DNA from: JABDIY01 sp963803845
GTDB taxonomy: Bacteria; Actinomycetota; Acidimicrobiia; Acidimicrobiales; SZUA-35
Reading direction: 5' to 3'
Length of the DNA stretch: 64,000 nt
Assembly: GCA_963803845.1 (NCBI GenBank)
Contig: CAWDNZ010000004.1
Location: 1,240,001 to 1,304,000 of the forward strand
The position numbers and the translations under genes are program-made. The notes beneath the pieces were generated by a model. The model was given only the letters and a program-made list of their open reading frames with translations, was not told the DNA's origin and searched no databases. This document shows positions 23,953 through 32,779 of this stretch, piece by piece. Within the stretch, counting starts at the first letter, position 1, and each line of letters starts with the position of its first letter.

Positions 23953-24648
23953 CTAGAGCAGGAAATCGCGAGCCTGGCCAAGCTCGGCGATACGGACAGC
24001 TGCTTCATGTTCCTCGGCGCCATGATCGGGGTGAGCCTCGCGAAGCAGCCCCCGGTACCGCTTCATTACGGCCCGTTTGCTGGGGTTCGATTCCAGCCCC
24101 AGGGTTTCTAGCGCCCACGAGACTGGGTCGTTCCACGCGCTGAGATCACTCATGGTGCCATTGCCACCGCCCATCACGGCGCTGATGAAGCGCTCGTCTA
24201 CCGACTGACCCCACACCAGGGCGTCTCGCAACCCGTCGAAGACAACTTCGTGCGTTACCGCAGGAAGCTGTCCGGCGGCATACAAAGCGGCGAGAGCGTG
24301 TTGGACCGGTAGCCCTCGATCAACATGATCGAATTCGAAGGTCAATGCGCCGTCGATCGCACGGAGTCGGTGGCTGGTGCGGAGGAGTCCCACAGTGTCG
24401 GTTTGAAATCGGTGACGGACGCGGGGTTGCCGGATTCGCCTGCCGGCCGCAAGATCTTCCAACAACACATACAGGTGTTCTCGCAGGTCCGGAGCGATCC
24501 CGGGGGCCATCTCCGCCACGATTCCGGCAAGAAGCAGGCCGCCCGCCCCGGGGGCAGGATCGGTGGGAAGGTTCCGCTGTCCCAGTGCAATTCGCCGGGT
24601 AGGGGCGATGGGACGGGAGTGAAAGACCTCCAGCTCGGCAACGATCAC
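23953..24648 (-). CDS. Protein with a C-terminal J-domain
   Basis: 231 residues. The last 60 residues (WALETLGLESNPSKRAVMKRYRGLLREAHPDHGAEE..RIAELGQARDFLL) form a DnaJ-type J-domain with the HPD tripeptide that stimulates Hsp70. The N-terminal 165 residues do not resemble a known domain and there is no membrane helix, zinc centre or glycine-rich region, so this is not classical DnaJ. A J-domain at the very C-terminus is uncommon. No Hsp70 gene is nearby. Confidence 0.8.
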   Translation of the reverse strand: MIVAELEVFHSRPIAPTRRIALGQRNLPTDPAPGAGGLLLAGIVAEMAPGIAPDLREHLYVLLEDLAAGRRIRQPRVRHRFQTDTVGLLRTSHRLRAIDGALTFEFDHVDRGLPVQHALAALYAAGQLPAVTHEVVFDGLRDALVWGQSVDERFISAVMGGGNGTMSDLSAWNDPVSWALETLGLESNPSKRAVMKRYRGLLREAHPDHGAEEHEAAVRIAELGQARDFLL

Positions 24649-24699
24649 GGATGAGTACGGTAGCGCCTGGGCCCCCGGTGGTGCGGGGCCGGGTGAGGG

Positions 24700-26223
24700 C
24701 TAGTGCACGCCCTTCTTGATTTCGGGATCACTGGGGTTCAGATCCTCAAGGGCGTGGCCGGCGGTCCGGGGAAGAAACAGCGGAATCATCACGGCCACAA
24801 CCAGCGGCAGTGGCAGGAGGTAGCGGAGAGCCTCGCCGATATCACGACCGCCCTTTATCAGCTGGCCTGCCACTACCAGGCCGAGTGCGGAGCCCGTGAC
24901 ACCGATGACATCCACCCAGCCACCCACCATGGCCCGGGCTCGGGTGGGGAAAAGCTCGGTTTGGTAGGCACGGATGACGGGAAAGGCAGCTCCGCCTAGC
25001 CAGACCGAGACCGCCCCGGCGATCCATAACGATGCGCCCTCTTGGCTGAAGAAGAACGCTCCCGACGTAGCACCCACCGCCAAACTGAGTCCTCCGATGA
25101 TTCGACGGCCATGGCGATCGGCGACCCAGCCGGCCAGCAGGATTACCAGGCCGGCGGGGGTGGAAATGAGGAGGCGAAACACACTGATCTGACCGGCGTT
25201 GAATCCAATGTCGTCGCGGAGGTATTCGTTTTGCAGCTGGGCTGCTGGGGCACCGAAGACGCTGGTAGCGAAGTAGATGAAGCCCAGCAGTGCGAACCAT
25301 CGCATCTTGATCGCCGTCAGGCCGGGGGAGTGGGCTCGATCAGCGGCGGCGAAGCGCCGGGTCTCCGGCATTGTTCGCCAGATCCAATGGATCACCGGTG
25401 CGAAGAGCAGCGGGATGAGATAGACGAGACGCCAGCCCCGTTCGTTGATGCCGGCCAGAGGCAGGAACCAGATCACGGCACCCGCCCCCAAGGCGCCGCA
25501 CATGGTGAGGATGGAAAGGATGAAGGACCGCATGGTGCGGGGGATTTCTTCCGTGGCGGCCAGGGTGACCAGCGTCAGCATGCCGGTGGCGAAGCCGCGG
25601 GCGGCGGCTTGGGTCACGGTGAGCATTGTGAGCGAGGTGGAGAACGCCCCGATCACGGTGAACGATGCCGCCCCGGCAGCGAATCCGATCAGCAGTGGCT
25701 TCCGTCCGATGATGTCGGCTCGCCAGATCACCACCGTGCTCACCAACACCCCTATTCGACTGGCAGCCAGGGCGTTTGCTTGGGCGGTGTCGCTGGCACC
25801 GAATTCCTGCGCCGCAAACGTGATCGTTTGCCCGATGTTCACACCGATGTACGCGCCCATCATTCCCAGAATCGAAAGGAGTGCGATCAGCCTGGTGGTG
25901 TGCGTTGTGACCACTTCGGCTGGCCACCACCATCGATGGTGGGGCGTCCGATCGGGCTCTTTGAGCGCCCGAGTCATCAGGAGGTCAACGCCACGCCCCC
26001 AGACCGGAATGGCCATCCGGAACGACGTTTCCTCGGTCACCTCGCTGACACCGTTCTGCGCCGGCGCCACTTTGACGATGCGTTGGTAACGGCTGAAGGG
26101 ACCTTCGGATTGTTCGAAGACTCGGGGTCGCACCTCCACCTCATTGAGGAGGTCGGTTCGCGGCTCCAAATACGGGGCGAGCGCGTCGTCGTCGACGATT
26201 CGTTTCAGTTTGGATTTGGCCAT
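24700..26223 (-). CDS. Major facilitator superfamily transporter
   Basis: 507 residues. After a polar N-terminal segment of about 110 residues there are 12 hydrophobic helices. WRADIIGRKPLLIGFAAGA and GWVADRHGRRIIGG match the loop 2-3 and loop 8-9 motifs of MFS carriers, and PETRRF resembles the sugar-porter/organic-acid branch. The long N-terminus is unusual. The substrate cannot be deduced. The gene lies 7 bases downstream of a small membrane protein gene. Confidence 0.88.
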   Translation of the reverse strand: MAKSKLKRIVDDDALAPYLEPRTDLLNEVEVRPRVFEQSEGPFSRYQRIVKVAPAQNGVSEVTEETSFRMAIPVWGRGVDLLMTRALKEPDRTPHHRWWWPAEVVTTHTTRLIALLSILGMMGAYIGVNIGQTITFAAQEFGASDTAQANALAASRIGVLVSTVVIWRADIIGRKPLLIGFAAGAASFTVIGAFSTSLTMLTVTQAAARGFATGMLTLVTLAATEEIPRTMRSFILSILTMCGALGAGAVIWFLPLAGINERGWRLVYLIPLLFAPVIHWIWRTMPETRRFAAADRAHSPGLTAIKMRWFALLGFIYFATSVFGAPAAQLQNEYLRDDIGFNAGQISVFRLLISTPAGLVILLAGWVADRHGRRIIGGLSLAVGATSGAFFFSQEGASLWIAGAVSVWLGGAAFPVIRAYQTELFPTRARAMVGGWVDVIGVTGSALGLVVAGQLIKGGRDIGEALRYLLPLPLVVAVMIPLFLPRTAGHALEDLNPSDPEIKKGVH

Positions 26224-26230
26224 ACAGAGG

Positions 26231-26452
26231 TCAGTCGGTGTCTTCGGACTGCTCCATTTCGTCCAACCGGACCTTCATCCGCCGGTTGGCAAGTAACAGG
26301 AGCACCCCGATCAAAGCGAGTGGAACCAACACCAGCAGTGCTTCGTCCCAGCCTCCCTCATGAGCGAAAATGGGTCGCGTGAGAGCAAAAAAGGGTGGCA
26401 ACGGGATCACGCTGTCCAGCCTAGATGGGTACCTTGGAACATGTCTGACCAT
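26231..26452 (-). CDS. Small single-helix membrane protein
   Basis: Up to 73 residues. The reliable part is HEGGWDEALLVLVPLALIGVLLLLANRRMKVRLDEMEQSEDTD: one membrane helix with a positively charged flank and an acidic tail. The start is uncertain (ATG 26452 or a GTG further in). It is 7 bases ahead of the MFS gene and divergent from the NifU-domain gene. No function is known. Confidence 0.55.
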   Translation of the reverse strand: MVRHVPRYPSRLDSVIPLPPFFALTRPIFAHEGGWDEALLVLVPLALIGVLLLLANRRMKVRLDEMEQSEDTD

Positions 26453-26498
26453 CGGGGCGTTAGTCCTGGTACCAAATCCCCCAAAAAGGCTTGCACGT

Positions 26499-26846
26499 AT
26501 GTCTGAAGTTCAATCCACGAAGGTCTCGCCGGTGGCGACCGCGCCCGATGGGGGCGACGCTCCCGCGTCCACGATCGACCGTGCGGCTGTGGAAAAGGTC
26601 ATCGATATCATGCGGCCCGCCATCCAGGCTGACGAAGGCGACATTTTTCTGCGCGATGTAGACGTGGCCACCGGGGTGGTGTCGGTGGAACTCACTGGTG
26701 CGTGTGTGACCTGCCCGGTTTCTACCGCCACGTTGAAGGATGGGATCGAGCGAATCCTGAAGAAGCGGGTTGAAGGCGTTTCCTCAGTAGTGCACGTTGG
26801 CGCCGAGTTGGCTGGCGCCGAGACGGGCACTGCGGTGTCGCTCTGA
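26499..26846 (+). CDS. NifU C-terminal domain Fe-S scaffold-like protein
   Basis: 115 residues from ATG 26499. After a flexible N-terminus it has IDRAAVEKVIDIMRPAIQADEGDIFLRDVD and GACVTCPVSTATLKDGIERILKKRV, the NFU domain with its CxxC cluster-binding motif. Such proteins carry Fe-S clusters to target enzymes. It lies apart from the cysteine desulfurase at 39 kb. The longer upstream frame is not family-like. Confidence 0.9.
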   Translation: MSEVQSTKVSPVATAPDGGDAPASTIDRAAVEKVIDIMRPAIQADEGDIFLRDVDVATGVVSVELTGACVTCPVSTATLKDGIERILKKRVEGVSSVVHVGAELAGAETGTAVSL

Positions 26847-26883
26847 AAGCAACCACCACAGTACCCATGCTGAGCCTCAAACT

Positions 26884-27288
26884 TTACCGCTTCAGATTGT
26901 CGCGAATCTCGACAAGGAGGTCCACCTCGGACGGGCCCTCTTCTTCTTCGGCCGGCTTGTTTGCCTTGTTGTATGCCTTGATCAGCATGAACAGAACGAA
27001 GGCGATGATGATGAAGCTGATGATGGTGTCCAGGAACGAGCCATACCGGATGGCAGCTTCCTGGGTCCCGATTACCACTCCGTCAGCATCGAGTACGTCT
27101 TCGGTCACCCCGAGGCCGATCGTAAGATCGGCGAAGCTCGGTACACCGAAGAGGGCGCCCACGATTGGCAGGATCACGTCGGCCACGAGGCTGTCGATGA
27201 TCGGCTTGAATGCCAGTGCGAACACGAGGCCAATAGCGGCCTCGAAGACGCCACCTTTGTTTATGAAATCCTTGAATTCTTGAATCAT
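26884..27288 (-). CDS. mscL: Large-conductance mechanosensitive channel
   Basis: MscL opens under osmotic downshock to release solutes. The product (134 residues from ATG 27288) starts MIQEFKDFINKGGVFEAAIGLVFALAF, the N-terminal amphipathic helix and TM1, has a periplasmic loop (GVPSFADLTIGLGVTEDVL) and TM2 TIISFIIIAFVLFMLIKAYNK, and ends with a charged helix EVDLLVEIRDNLKR. The ATG at 27288 matches the family start; the frame extends upstream without similarity. Confidence 0.95.
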   Translation of the reverse strand: MIQEFKDFINKGGVFEAAIGLVFALAFKPIIDSLVADVILPIVGALFGVPSFADLTIGLGVTEDVLDADGVVIGTQEAAIRYGSFLDTIISFIIIAFVLFMLIKAYNKANKPAEEEEGPSEVDLLVEIRDNLKR

Positions 27289-27395
27289 TACTATTTGTCC
27301 CTTCTTGGACGGGTTTCCGTCCGGCCAAGGTTCTATCACCTAAGTGGGTGCAAAACCACTGTTCGCCGTTACGAGGCGAGGAAAGACCACGCACA

Positions 27396-28217
27396 GTGAT
27401 CGATGAATCAACCCCTTGCTACCGCCACCCTGACCGTCCGGCTGCCACCGGCTGCCAACGGTGTGACCGGCCCATCTGCACAGAGGACATGCGGCCGGCA
27501 TCAGTAGGTTTCCACTGCCCCGAATGTGTGAAGGCGTCGGGTCAGCGGGTGTACCGGCCGCAAGATCTCGCCTTCCAACCCCGGGTCACCATTGCGCTCA
27601 TCGCACTCAACGTGGTCGCCTACCTGTATCAGCAGAGCAGCCCCACCCCGTTCAACGAGGGTGTCCTCTTTGGGCCTTTGGTTGGAGAAGGGGAGTGGTG
27701 GCGTTTGGTGACTAGTGCGTTTCTTCACGGTGGCATGATTCACATTGGCTTCAACATGTATCTGTTGTGGATGTTGGGTCGACCGCTCGAAAAAGCGTTT
27801 GGAACCGTCAAGTATTTGCTCCTCTATTTCACCTCGATGTTCGGTGGCGCCGCCGCGGTCACGATCTTCGACTGGGGTGCTCCTACGCTCGGCGCATCCG
27901 GTGCAGTTCTCGGTTTGGCGGGGGCCATGGCGGCGGTGTATTTCGCACGCGGCGCCGACGTCCGACAGAGCCCGGCCTTCACACTGGTATTGCTGAACCT
28001 GGCCCTTCCCCTCATCATCCCCAACGTCTCATTCTGGGGACACTTGGGTGGTGTGGTGGGCGGCGGTTTCGCAGCGCTTGTCCTGGTGTGGTTGCCCGAG
28101 CGCCAGCAGATGCCAAAAGAACTCGCCATTCCTGTGGCGCTCGGTCTGATGGTGGGTTTCGCCGCTCTCGGAGTGGTGGGCGCCGAGGCCAACTTCTTTC
28201 AGGTGGCCTTGCGGTAA
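27396..28217 (+). CDS. Rhomboid family intramembrane serine protease with N-terminal zinc-finger-like segment
   Basis: 273 residues from GTG 27396. The first 45 residues contain paired Cys/His (CYRHPDRPAATGCQRCDRPIC, then FHCPEC), a B-box-like zinc site often fused to actinobacterial rhomboids. The six-helix core shows HGGMIHIGFNMYLLWMLG, the catalytic serine in TLGASGAVLGL and the catalytic histidine in SFWGHLGGVVGG. Its 3' end overlaps the methyltransferase gene on the other strand by 19 bases. Confidence 0.92.
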   Translation: MIDESTPCYRHPDRPAATGCQRCDRPICTEDMRPASVGFHCPECVKASGQRVYRPQDLAFQPRVTIALIALNVVAYLYQQSSPTPFNEGVLFGPLVGEGEWWRLVTSAFLHGGMIHIGFNMYLLWMLGRPLEKAFGTVKYLLLYFTSMFGGAAAVTIFDWGAPTLGASGAVLGLAGAMAAVYFARGADVRQSPAFTLVLLNLALPLIIPNVSFWGHLGGVVGGGFAALVLVWLPERQQMPKELAIPVALGLMVGFAALGVVGAEANFFQVALR

Positions 28218-28945
28218 ACCGAGATGTGAGTGTCACTTTGCTCGTCAAAGGCGGTCTCGTTCCAGTCCGAGAAACGCTCCGAGAGTTCGAGTCCGCTTGC
28301 TGCTGCCATCTCATCCAACTGTTCAGGTGTGCTCCAACGGAGGTGCCACGGGCGCAGGCGCACGCCACCGGTCTGGGTGATGTCAACGTGCTGGCCGGTG
28401 ACGGTCTGGGCATCATGGTCGATCACCGTGGCCGCCAGGACCAGCTGATCGGCCGTTATCCGGGAGACACCCACCGACTGGCGTTCGGCCTCGGCCAGTG
28501 CATAGCCCGTGATCGCTTCGATGATCAACACACCGTCGCCAGTCACCACACGGGCGGCTTCAGCGATGGCTCGTTGCTGCAAATCAGCGGTTGGAAGGTT
28601 GAACAGGGTATTGAAGGCACACAGTGCTCCTCCCACGACTGTCGATGCCCGGAGCGGCAAGTCCGCAATGTCGGCGATGAGTGCTTGTTCAACGCCCGTT
28701 GCCAGCATGGCTCGGGAGGAGTCGATCCCGATCACTTCCAGTCCGGCGCTACGCAACTCCGGCACCAGTCGTCCAGTCCCAACGCCCAGCTCTACCACAA
28801 TGGGCGGCCGGCACCGCTTGGCGACGAACCGGGCGGTGGCAGCAGCGTCGGAGATCGACGGATACCAAACGTCGTAGACGTCAGCAAAGCTGGCCCCGTA
28901 GGTTCCGGGCCCGAATCCCGGAGGGAACGCTGCTGCTGGACTCAT
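28199..28945 (-). CDS. SAM-dependent class I methyltransferase
   Basis: 248 residues from ATG 28945. It has motif I VVELGVGTGRLVPELRSAG, the acidic residue in VIGIDSSRAML and a post-I/II region ADIADLPLRASTVVGGALCAFNTLFNLPT. The C-terminal half (DITQTGGVRLRPWHLRWSTPEQLDEMAAASGLEL) fits small-molecule methyltransferases of the UbiE/Methyltransf_25 group. Substrate unknown. The upstream frame to 29314 has no similarity. Confidence 0.87.
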   Translation of the reverse strand: MSPAAAFPPGFGPGTYGASFADVYDVWYPSISDAAATARFVAKRCRPPIVVELGVGTGRLVPELRSAGLEVIGIDSSRAMLATGVEQALIADIADLPLRASTVVGGALCAFNTLFNLPTADLQQRAIAEAARVVTGDGVLIIEAITGYALAEAERQSVGVSRITADQLVLAATVIDHDAQTVTGQHVDITQTGGVRLRPWHLRWSTPEQLDEMAAASGLELSERFSDWNETAFDEQSDTHISVYRKAT

Positions 28946-29060
28946 CGGCGCCACGGTACTGGGGTGCCTGGCCGCTGGGCCCGGTCGGTCATGTAGCCGG
29001 TCCCAGCGTGGCCCTGGATGGCTCCCCCATTGCAGCGCCCGGAGCGGCGAGACTGGGAGG

Positions 29061-29916
29061 GTGCAGCACCCCCCAGCGGCGTTTGTCGCAACCGATCGAC
29101 CCTTGCGGGTGATCGACCTCGTCGACGCATCCTTTGCTGCACTCCGCCACAAGCCCCGGGTGATCTTCTTCAGCATTCTGTGGATCGTGGTCCCGATGGC
29201 GCTGCTGGAAGGCTGGTTGAGTCGCGGCGTTCTCGGAGGTGGCAGCCTCTTGGAGATGCTGAACGACCCGACGTTGGCGCAGGAGGCCAGTGACAGCCAG
29301 GGATTCAGTACCACCGTCTACAGCTACGCGCTGGACTGGACTCGAATCTCCCTCATCGGCGTTTCGGTGGCGTATCTCATCAACGCGTGGGGGGAGGGCA
29401 GTGATCCATCCGTGCAGGAGGTGATGCGGTTCACCGTGGGACGGATCCCAGTCTGGGCTGCCACGTTCATCGCAGCCAAACTTGCCATCGGTGTGGGAAT
29501 GATTCTGGTGATCCCTGGCGTGGCGTTGGCCCTGGCGTTCGCCCTCTTGAGTCCATTGATCGCAATCGAGCAGCTGGGACCGTTCGCATCGCTCAAAAGA
29601 GCGTATTCTCTCATGCGGCTTCGTACGTCGCAGATGATCGGTCTCTACGTTGCCTGTGTCATCGTGGGCTTGTCGGTCTCGTTCTCCCTCACGTTCATTC
29701 CGGTCATCACCGCGACGTTCGTAGGGACCGACGTCGCTTGGCCCTTGATCTCGGTGGTCTCCATCCTGAGCACCTCGCTTTTAGCGCCGTTCAATGCTGC
29801 CGCAATGACACTGTTCTACTTCGATCTGCGCTATCGCTCCGAGGGATTTGACCTCCAACGTCGCGCTCGAGCAACTCTTCCCCGCCCAGACCCCGGGGGA
29901 GGTTTTTGTTGGCTGA
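29061..29916 (+). CDS. Polytopic membrane protein of the second MoxR locus, 3' end frameshifted
   Basis: About 285 residues with five to six membrane helices; the layout VIDLVDASFAALRHKP at the start, LVIPGVALALAFALLSPLIAIEQLGP..SLKRAYSLM in the middle and MTLFYFDLRYRSEGFDLQ at the end is that of the glycerophosphodiester phosphodiesterase-like/DUF7847-type membrane proteins that open such operons. After FDLQ the frame becomes odd (RRARATLPRPDPGG) and would run into the next gene. Skipping one base near 29861 gives VALEQLFPAQTPGEVFVG and a TGA at 29914-29916 that overlaps the next start by a few bases, a far more natural end. Start GTG 29061 after a GGGAGG site. Confidence 0.8.
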
Positions 29917-30526
29917 CGAGACCCCCGAGATTCTGCGGGACCGAGCCCAAGAAATCCTTGCCGACCCTCGTTATGCCGGGGACGAACCGGGTCTGGTGGA
30001 CCGGGCGCTCGATCGGTTGGGCGAGCTGATCAATGATCTGCTCTCGGTCGTAACCGGCGGAACGTCCTTCGGTGGTGTGCTCGTAGGGCTCCTCTTCTTG
30101 GGGTTCATGGTGGGGTTGGTGGTCTTTTTCATCGTGCGGTACCTGCCCAGGATCCGGCCGGCCGCCCGCGAAAACGCCCGAGCGGTCGTCCAGACCACGA
30201 AGAACCGGAAGTCCCGGAAAGAATGGCTGGCGGAGGCGTCGGAGGCCGAATCTCGGGGCCATTATCGCGAGGCGGTGCGGGCCCGCTATTGGGCGACGGT
30301 GGCGGGGTTGATCGAGAACGAGGAGGTTGGTGACTCTCCGGGGACCACGGTGAATGAGCTGCGAGCCCAATTCGAGGCCGAAGCGGCCCGCAAAGACCCT
30401 TTCAACGACGCCAGCGATTCCTTTTCCGACATCTGGTATGGCGGGTCCGACGCCGACACCTCGGATTCGTCGCAACTTGCAATGTGGGACGAGCGGGTCG
30501 TCGGCGGGAAACGGGGTGGCGCGTGA
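29906..30526 (+). CDS. DUF4129 domain protein
   Basis: 206 residues: a polar N-terminus (DETPEILRDRAQEILADPRYAGDEP), one membrane helix (GVLVGLLFLGFMVGLVVFFIVRYL) and a cytoplasmic DUF4129 domain with EASEAESRGHYREAVRARYWATVAGLIENEEVGDSPGTTVNEL. The family accompanies MoxR/DUF58 operons and transglutaminase-like TgpA proteins. It starts TTG 29906 or 29909, overlapping the previous gene, and its stop overlaps the next start. Confidence 0.87.
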   Translation: MLADETPEILRDRAQEILADPRYAGDEPGLVDRALDRLGELINDLLSVVTGGTSFGGVLVGLLFLGFMVGLVVFFIVRYLPRIRPAARENARAVVQTTKNRKSRKEWLAEASEAESRGHYREAVRARYWATVAGLIENEEVGDSPGTTVNELRAQFEAEAARKDPFNDASDSFSDIWYGGSDADTSDSSQLAMWDERVVGGKRGGA

Positions 30527-31680
30527 GAAGCCGGTCATCTCTGCAAATCGTTGGTGCCGTCGCCCTGCTGCTCGTGGTAGCCATTCTCATCGGTCGGCCC
30601 GGCAGTGACGGTCCGCCCCTGGACCCGGATTCGGTGGGTGAACTGGGCACTCTGGGGCTCGTCGAGTTCATGGAAACCAGCGGGGTCAGCGTTGCGCGGG
30701 GGATCCCGGACGCTGAAACCGATGTTGTGCTGGTCTTGCGTGACCAGCTCGACGGCTCGAGCCGTGAGAAGTTGCTGGACTGGATCCGTGCCGGTGGGGA
30801 AGCGGTGATCACCGATCAGGCCAGTCCGCTGGTGGACACCGGATTGCGGAATCTCGTAGCGGGTGAGGATCTAGCAAAAGGTGTGTGCGATGTCGATGGG
30901 CTTGCCGACGTGAATGAGTTGGTTGGCGGCTCGCTCGCCCTACTGGAGCCAGTTCCCTTCAGTCAGGTCTGCTTCGGTGACCTCGACGGGGCGTACATCG
31001 TGCGTTTTCCTGAGGGCGACGGATTCGTGACCGCTCTCGGCGGCGCTATCCCGTTCACCAACCGAAATCTGGACGAAGGTGACAACGCCGTTTTGGCCGG
31101 TCGGCTCCTCCTCGGGCAAGGAATCGACGGATCAGAACGAGCTGCAGCCAACGTGATCTACACACCCTTCGGTGTTGGAAGCGGCCAGCGCAGTGCCACC
31201 GATCTGATCGGTTCCAACGTGCGCTGGTTCGGTGTCCAGCTCTTGGTGGTGGCGTTCTTTGGTCTGTTGTGGGCAATCCGACGGTTCGGCCCGATCGTGC
31301 ACGAGCCCCCCATTGTTGAGCTCCCAGGTTCGCTGGCAGTCCGGGCCACCGCCGAACTCCACCGCCGCTCCAAAACCGGACCAGCATCAGCAGCCGTTAT
31401 CCGGGAGTCGCTGGCTTCTCGGGTGCGGAGCGACTTTCGCGTCTCCCGCGACGGCGATGCCGAGTTCGGGGCCAACCAGGTTGCTTCCCGATCCGGCGTT
31501 CCCCCCGAAGACGTACTGCAGGTTCTCCTCGACGGCCCGCCACCAGCCGACACCCCCACCGCACTCAAACAAAGCCAGCAACTGGACAAGATCGGGCAGC
31601 AACTGCTGCATCCGGCAGCCCTTCTGGGCGCTCAGGACCCTTCGCCCAGCTCCAGTATCAGAGAGGAACAGAATGTCTGA
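30523..31680 (+). CDS. DUF4350 domain membrane protein
   Basis: 385 residues from GTG 30523. The N-terminal helix (LQIVGAVALLLVVAILIG) is followed by an extracytoplasmic domain with LGTLGLVEFMETSGVSVARG and RDQLDGSSREKLLDWIRAGGEAVITD, the DUF4350 (GATase-like) pattern, then a second helix (VQLLVVAFFGLLWAIRRFG) and a cytoplasmic helical tail. DUF4350 proteins are standard members of this actinobacterial MoxR operon. GTG overlaps the DUF4129 stop (GTGA). Confidence 0.85.
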   Translation: MRSRSSLQIVGAVALLLVVAILIGRPGSDGPPLDPDSVGELGTLGLVEFMETSGVSVARGIPDAETDVVLVLRDQLDGSSREKLLDWIRAGGEAVITDQASPLVDTGLRNLVAGEDLAKGVCDVDGLADVNELVGGSLALLEPVPFSQVCFGDLDGAYIVRFPEGDGFVTALGGAIPFTNRNLDEGDNAVLAGRLLLGQGIDGSERAAANVIYTPFGVGSGQRSATDLIGSNVRWFGVQLLVVAFFGLLWAIRRFGPIVHEPPIVELPGSLAVRATAELHRRSKTGPASAAVIRESLASRVRSDFRVSRDGDAEFGANQVASRSGVPPEDVLQVLLDGPPPADTPTALKQSQQLDKIGQQLLHPAALLGAQDPSPSSSIREEQNV

Positions 31681-32779
31681 TCACAACCCAATACCACCGG
31701 ACCGGATGTCGCCGGACCGGATGTCGCCGGACCCCCGTGCGTTGCCGGACCGGATGTCGCCGGACCAAATGTCACCGCACCCCCGTGCGTTGCCGTCTCA
31801 CGAGGATGCACCGCCCGTTGCCAAGGCTCCCCAGGCACCGCCCAGCGAGCGCCAGCGGATGGGGGCCATCAGGGACGAAGTGAACAAGGTGATCGTTGGC
31901 CAGGGTGGTGTCCTGTCCGGACTCCTGTGTGCGTTTCTGGCGAGTGGTCATGTGCTTTTGGAGGGCGTACCCGGGACGGCCAAGACCGCACTGGTGAAGT
32001 CGCTGGCGGCCGCGGTTTCTCTCGATGCGGCGCGGGTGCAGTTCACGCCGGACCTCATGCCGTCGGACGTGCTGGGCCAGATGGTGTTCGAGAATGGTTC
32101 GTTCCGCTTCCGGGAGGGCCCGGTCTTCACCAACCTCCTGCTGGCCGACGAGATCAACCGAACACCACCCAAGACCCAGGCCGCTCTTCTGGAGGCGATG
32201 GAGGAACGCCAGGTATCGATCGACGGTGTCCCTCGCCTCCTGCCAAAGCCATTCATGGTGATCGCCACCCAGAACCCAGTGGAGTATGAGGGAACGTATC
32301 CGCTGCCGGAAGCCCAGTTGGACCGGTTCCTACTCAAGCTGATCGTGGACTACCCCAGCGAAGAGGACGAGTTCAACATCCTCGTTCGTCATCACGGCGG
32401 CATGGACCCGCACGACCCAATCGGCAGCGGGATCCGGGCCGTGGCCGACGCCAGGAGTTTTGCGGCAGCGCAGGCGGAGGTGCAGGCCATGACGGTGGAG
32501 GATCCGGTTCTGCGATACATCGTGGCAGTGGTCCGTGCAACCCGATCTTCGCCGTCGTTGCAGCTGGGTGTCTCACCGCGTGGCGCCACGGCCTTGCTGG
32601 CGGTAAGCAAAGCGTGGGCATGGCTGAGCGGGCGGCCGTATGTGACTCCGGACGAAGTGAAAGCCATGGCCAAACCCACATTGCGCCATCGCATTCAGCT
32701 GCGCCCAGAGCTGGAGATCGAGGGTGTCACCACCGATCTCGTCTTGGACGGAATTCTCAGCCAGGTCCACGTGCAGTGA
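31673..32779 (+). CDS. MoxR-type AAA ATPase (second cluster) with repeated N-terminus
   Basis: 368 residues from ATG 31673, after a GAGAGGA site and overlapping the DUF4350 gene by eight bases. The first 45 residues are a tandem repeat (PDRMS-PDRMS-PDPRAL twice). The ATPase part follows: Walker A GVPGTAKTALVK, FTPDLMPSDVLG, Walker B LLLADEINRTPPKTQAALLEAMEE, sensor IATQNPVEYEGTYPLPEAQLDRF, and the lid domain with GVSPRGATALLAVSKAWA. It is closer to the standard MoxR consensus than the copy at 17.7 kb and is probably the orthologue of mycobacterial MoxR2. Confidence 0.94.
   Translation: MSDHNPIPPDRMSPDRMSPDPRALPDRMSPDQMSPHPRALPSHEDAPPVAKAPQAPPSERQRMGAIRDEVNKVIVGQGGVLSGLLCAFLASGHVLLEGVPGTAKTALVKSLAAAVSLDAARVQFTPDLMPSDVLGQMVFENGSFRFREGPVFTNLLLADEINRTPPKTQAALLEAMEERQVSIDGVPRLLPKPFMVIATQNPVEYEGTYPLPEAQLDRFLLKLIVDYPSEEDEFNILVRHHGGMDPHDPIGSGIRAVADARSFAAAQAEVQAMTVEDPVLRYIVAVVRATRSSPSLQLGVSPRGATALLAVSKAWAWLSGRPYVTPDEVKAMAKPTLRHRIQLRPELEIEGVTTDLVLDGILSQVHVQ
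31697..31792 (+). repeat. Two-level tandem repeat in the 5' end of the MoxR gene
   Basis: A 48-bp block is present twice (31697-31744 and 31745-31792). Each block is itself built from two 15-base units (CCGGACCGGATGTCG and near copies) and one 18-base unit (CCGGACCCCCGTGCGTTG). All units are multiples of three, so the frame is kept. The encoded segment is disordered and rich in proline and aspartate. Confidence 0.9.

Noticed and set aside
25042..26382. 446-codon open frame opposite the MFS gene
   Set aside because: Antisense shadow; the minus frame has clear MFS motifs and membrane helices.
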